Assembly: GCF_000520955.1 (NCBI RefSeq)
Contig: NZ_JACC01000009.1
Location: 62,001 to 126,000 of the forward strand
Reading direction: 5' to 3'
Source of the DNA: Aquimarina pacifica
Lineage (GTDB): Bacteria; Bacteroidota; Bacteroidia; Flavobacteriales; Flavobacteriaceae
DNA length: 64,000 nucleotides
Made by a program: the position numbers and the translations under genes
In this document: in pieces, positions 61,580-64,000 of the stretch
How positions within the stretch are numbered: position 1 is the stretch's first letter
How the letters are laid out: each line of letters opens with the position of its first letter
The notes under the pieces: model-generated
Told to the model about the DNA's origin: nothing
Seen by the model: the letters and a program-made list of their open reading frames with translations, nothing else
Databases searched by the model: none

Positions 61580-62941
61580 TTACTTAGTATTGGGTGTGTT
61601 TAAAATCGTTTCTAGTTCGGCTTTTTTGTTGATTATATTTAACATTGCATTCAACATTTCATCTTGAGAAGAATATAGTTGCAATTGTGCTTGTCTTAGT
61701 TCAAAGCTACTACCAAGCCCTTCTGAATATTTAATCTGATTCTTTTTTTCGATACGTTCGGCGAGTCCGAGGTTTTGTTTAGCGGTATCATAACTTTCTA
61801 TAGAAAATTTAAAATCACTAATGGCAGTATCATATCTAAGTTGAATCTCCTGTTGTGTTCTTAAAAAGTCGGTTTTTGCCTGCTTGTCTGCAATTTTTGC
61901 TTGTTGCGTACGAGCACTTCTGCGCAACGAACTGAAAATTGGGATATTTAAGCTTGCACCCAAAATTGAAGATTGAAACCAAGGAGTTTCGCTCTCTAAG
62001 AATACAAAATCATTATCAAAGGCCGTTGTACCATAATTTACAAAAGCTGATAAAGAGGGTAAAGCTCTACTTTTCTCGAGCTTTAATTCTAATCGGGTTT
62101 GTTCGGTAAATAATTCTGCTAATCGATAATCTATGTTATTCTCGATTGCAAATGGTTTGTCAACGATAGATTTCTCCATTTTTTTCATTGATAAACTTTC
62201 TAAAGTATCAGAAAGAACGGTATTAGAATTGATATCAACACCTAATGAAAGATTAAACATTTGCATTGCTATTTTTTCTAGACGTTCTGTATTGCTTAGT
62301 TGATTCTGTATCTGTAACAGGGTGATCTGAAGTTGTTCGACATCTTCTTCTTCTGCAAGTCCGTTTTCAAAAATAGTCTTGGTTTCTTGGTAATTTTTGT
62401 CAAGAGCAGCAATATTGTTTTTAAGAATTTTTACGCTTTCTTGAGCGACTAGCACATTTCCGTAAGCATTAATTACACCTTTGCGAACTTCTAATTGTGT
62501 CTTTTCTGCTACATCATCAGTATATTGAGAATAACTCTTTGCAGCTTCTATACCTACTAGGTAAGATCCATCAAAAATAAGTTGTGACAAGGTTGCGGTT
62601 GCAGAAAGTTGTTGTTTGACTCCGAAAATAACAGGAGAAAATGTTCCTTCTTCCCCACCAAAAAACTCACTCGGAATTAATGTTACAGGTTGTTTTAGTT
62701 GATTTTGATAATCAACGGATCCATTAATTTGCGGTAGACCGTCTGCTGTCGCTTCCCACTTTCTTTTGAGGGCCTTGGCAACATCACGCCTGGCATTGAT
62801 GGATTGATAACTATTTTCTAAGGCGAATTCAACAGCTTCTTCTAGGGTGAATGAATATTGCGATGACACAGGTGTGTCTTGCCCATATGCAGACAATATA
62901 AATACGCTGTAGAAACACAATGACCAAAAGTAATTTTTCAT
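61580..62941 (-). CDS. TolC-family outer-membrane efflux protein
   Basis: 453 aa with a signal peptide (FYSVFILSAYGQ). Two TolC repeats with long helices; the first begins YSFTLEEAVEFALENSYQSI. LPQINGSVDYQNQLKQP and the second-repeat phrase RALPSLSAFVNYGTTAFDND are typical, and the protein ends with SSFELRQAQLQLYSSQDEML. It forms the trimeric outer-membrane and periplasmic exit duct for the adjacent RND pump. It starts 5 bp after the TetR gene stop. Confidence 0.95.
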   Translation of the reverse strand: MKNYFWSLCFYSVFILSAYGQDTPVSSQYSFTLEEAVEFALENSYQSINARRDVAKALKRKWEATADGLPQINGSVDYQNQLKQPVTLIPSEFFGGEEGTFSPVIFGVKQQLSATATLSQLIFDGSYLVGIEAAKSYSQYTDDVAEKTQLEVRKGVINAYGNVLVAQESVKILKNNIAALDKNYQETKTIFENGLAEEEDVEQLQITLLQIQNQLSNTERLEKIAMQMFNLSLGVDINSNTVLSDTLESLSMKKMEKSIVDKPFAIENNIDYRLAELFTEQTRLELKLEKSRALPSLSAFVNYGTTAFDNDFVFLESETPWFQSSILGASLNIPIFSSLRRSARTQQAKIADKQAKTDFLRTQQEIQLRYDTAISDFKFSIESYDTAKQNLGLAERIEKKNQIKYSEGLGSSFELRQAQLQLYSSQDEMLNAMLNIINKKAELETILNTPNTK

Positions 62942-62946
62942 ATGGT

Positions 62947-63543
62947 TTACTGGTTTATTAATTTGTTTAAAATATGAAGTCCTTTTTCTGTGGCAATACC
63001 TCTTACATGATACTCAAGGTAATCAGCCATTAATTTTGACATAGGATAGCGTTGTACAGGAAACATATCCTGATCTTTAATACCCATCATTCCTATAAAA
63101 TAAAGTCTCGATGTAATTTCGACGTCAATTCCTGTTCTAAAAACTCCTTTTTCAATACCCCTTTGCAGGTTTTCGATGACACACTCTTGCATAACCTCGA
63201 ATTGTTTTTTCTTGAGTATATCATGTATTTTGGGGTAATATTTCTGGAGTTGATATTGAGGGGATGTTTTTTCGTCTTTAAGATGTTCTATTAGAAAAGC
63301 CTTAATTGCATATAATTCTTCTATGGGTTCTTTCTTTTCTTCTAAAATAGTGTCTATACCGTCACAGATCGTACAGAATAGATAATCGGTTGTAGCTTCT
63401 ACAAGTTTGGTTTTGTTCTGAAAATGAGCATAGATTGTTTTTTTGGAAATACCCATTTCTGAAGCAAGATCATCCATAGTTACGCTCTTAAACCCTAGGT
63501 TTAGAAACAATTCGTTTGCTCTTTCAATTATTTTCTCTTTCAT
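62947..63543 (-). CDS. TetR/AcrR-family regulator of the efflux operon
   Basis: 198 aa. The N-terminal helix-turn-helix is of TetR type (FKSVTMDDLASEMGISKKTI, then YAHFQNKTKLVEA, residues 18-50). The helical C-terminal ligand domain is unassigned. It is the first gene of the operon tetR-tolC-mfp-rnd, all within a few bases of each other, and so probably autoregulates the whole operon. A 10-bp-arm palindrome lies in its own promoter (63578-63607). Whether it represses or activates is not visible; repression is the usual case. Confidence 0.93.
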   Translation of the reverse strand: MKEKIIERANELFLNLGFKSVTMDDLASEMGISKKTIYAHFQNKTKLVEATTDYLFCTICDGIDTILEEKKEPIEELYAIKAFLIEHLKDEKTSPQYQLQKYYPKIHDILKKKQFEVMQECVIENLQRGIEKGVFRTGIDVEITSRLYFIGMMGIKDQDMFPVQRYPMSKLMADYLEYHVRGIATEKGLHILNKLINQ

Positions 63544-63565
63544 TAAAGGGGTTCTAAATATGGGT

Positions 63566-63596
63566 CAAATGTACACAAGGAAACTTTAAAAACAAT
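63566..63596 (-). promoter_or_regulatory. Promoter of the TetR-RND efflux operon
   Basis: Minus strand: -7 TACATTTG at 63566-63573, 19-bp spacer, -33 ATTG at 63593-63596. This matches the TTG-N17-23-TAnnTTTG consensus. Start of transcription would be a few bases before the ATG at 63543, giving a very short leader. Confidence 0.7.
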
Positions 63597-63607
63597 AAAA
63601 GTTTCCT
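63578..63607. promoter_or_regulatory. Candidate TetR operator
   Basis: The perfect 10-bp inverted repeat AGGAAACTTT / AAAGTTTCCT (63578-63587 and 63598-63607) with a 10-bp spacer covers the spacer and -33 of the efflux promoter. TetR-family operators are typically such palindromes placed over the promoter. Confidence 0.65.
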
Positions 63608-63715
63608 AGGTTTCACAGTTTTTTAACACCCTTGATATTTTATTAATTTTGTGGTAACAATAAAAGGTATATTTGTTTCAGGAATTTTTATTTTACTTTA
63701 GCAAAAAAAAGTAGC

Positions 63716-64000
63716 GTGCACACAATTTCTGAGTATCAACAGTATTTTTTAGAATACTTATCCAAAAAAACAAATACCAAAGAGCCTAAAAACTTATATG
63801 AACCTATTTCTTATATTCTCAAGCTAGGAGGTAAGCGATTACGCCCTGTATTGGTATTGATGACTTCCGAAATTTTTGACGTATCCTATAAAAAGGCGTT
63901 GGATGCAGCACTTGCTGTAGAAACATTTCATAATTTTTCTCTTATACATGACGACATTATGGATGATGCTCCTCTACGAAGAGGTAAAGAAACTGTTCAT
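63716..64000 (+). CDS. Polyprenyl synthetase, N-terminal part
   Basis: 95 residues visible before the right edge. Start codon GTG at 63716 (VHTISEYQQYF); no ATG is available and the reading matches family N-termini. Visible family motifs are LGGKRLRPVLVLM and the first Asp-rich motif LIHDDIMDDAPLRRGKETVH (catalytic DDIMD). It condenses isopentenyl units to make long-chain prenyl diphosphates for quinones or undecaprenyl carriers. Divergent from the TetR efflux operon. A TAATTTTG -7-like element lies at 63644-63651 without a well-placed TTG. Confidence 0.9.
   Translation, partial: MHTISEYQQYFLEYLSKKTNTKEPKNLYEPISYILKLGGKRLRPVLVLMTSEIFDVSYKKALDAALAVETFHNFSLIHDDIMDDAPLRRGKETVH

Overview
The window is AT-rich and carries hallmarks of a marine Flavobacteriaceae (Bacteroidota) chromosome. 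These are a type IX secretion (T9SS) sorting domain, SprB-type repeats, TonB-dependent receptors with an N-terminal carboxypeptidase-regulatory-like domain, lipoproteins with S/T-C lipoboxes, promoters of the TTG-N17-23-TAnnTTTG type, and starts without Shine-Dalgarno sequences. An Aquimarina-like genus is my impression only.

Layout. 1-8.5 kb: the 5' part of a giant T9SS-type surface protein (minus, running off the left edge), a MORN-repeat lipoprotein, then a conserved housekeeping block on the minus strand (HTTM membrane protein, ribF, pth, rplY, prs) and a tRNA-Leu(CAA). 8.5-15 kb: a sparse, decayed accessory stretch with small hypothetical genes, an ORF broken by two tandem stop codons, and a fossil that joins the start of a 7TM-DISM sensor gene to the end of a SCO1 gene. 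15-16 kb: an EamA transporter. 16-38 kb: the dominant feature, about 22 kb on the minus strand. It encodes a 1566-aa beta-rich secreted protein, a fibronectin-III protein, a 1642-aa SprB-repeat protein with a T9SS sorting domain, a PKD lipoprotein, a 1982-aa protein with a zinc-metallopeptidase motif and polymorphic-toxin-like architecture, and an outer-membrane barrel with a helical C-terminal domain. The first five are essentially contiguous (12, 3, -1 and 0 bp between them).

38-45 kb: an operon that looks like iron/haem or metal uptake, in the order DUF4856-like lipoprotein, imelysin-like lipoprotein, HTTM protein, TonB receptor, haem-binding c-type protein. It has a near-perfect promoter, an internal terminator-like hairpin and a strong final terminator. 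45-50 kb: cold-shock protein, small membrane protein, a ClC protein lacking both transport glutamates, and a secreted transglutaminase-like/TPR protein. 50-57 kb: aspS, a TonB receptor, a fossil beta-helix gene bracketed by long hairpins, and a BspA/DUF285 lipoprotein. 57-63.5 kb: a TetR-TolC-MFP-RND efflux operon whose promoter overlaps a 10-bp-arm palindrome. The right edge holds the start of a polyprenyl synthetase.

The best candidate for an undescribed system is the 16-38 kb cluster: co-transcribed secreted, adhesive, lipid-anchored, peptidase/toxin-like and barrel proteins, apparently driven by one promoter with a 21-bp-period direct repeat. All functional statements come from reading sequences and remembered family features; no database search was possible.
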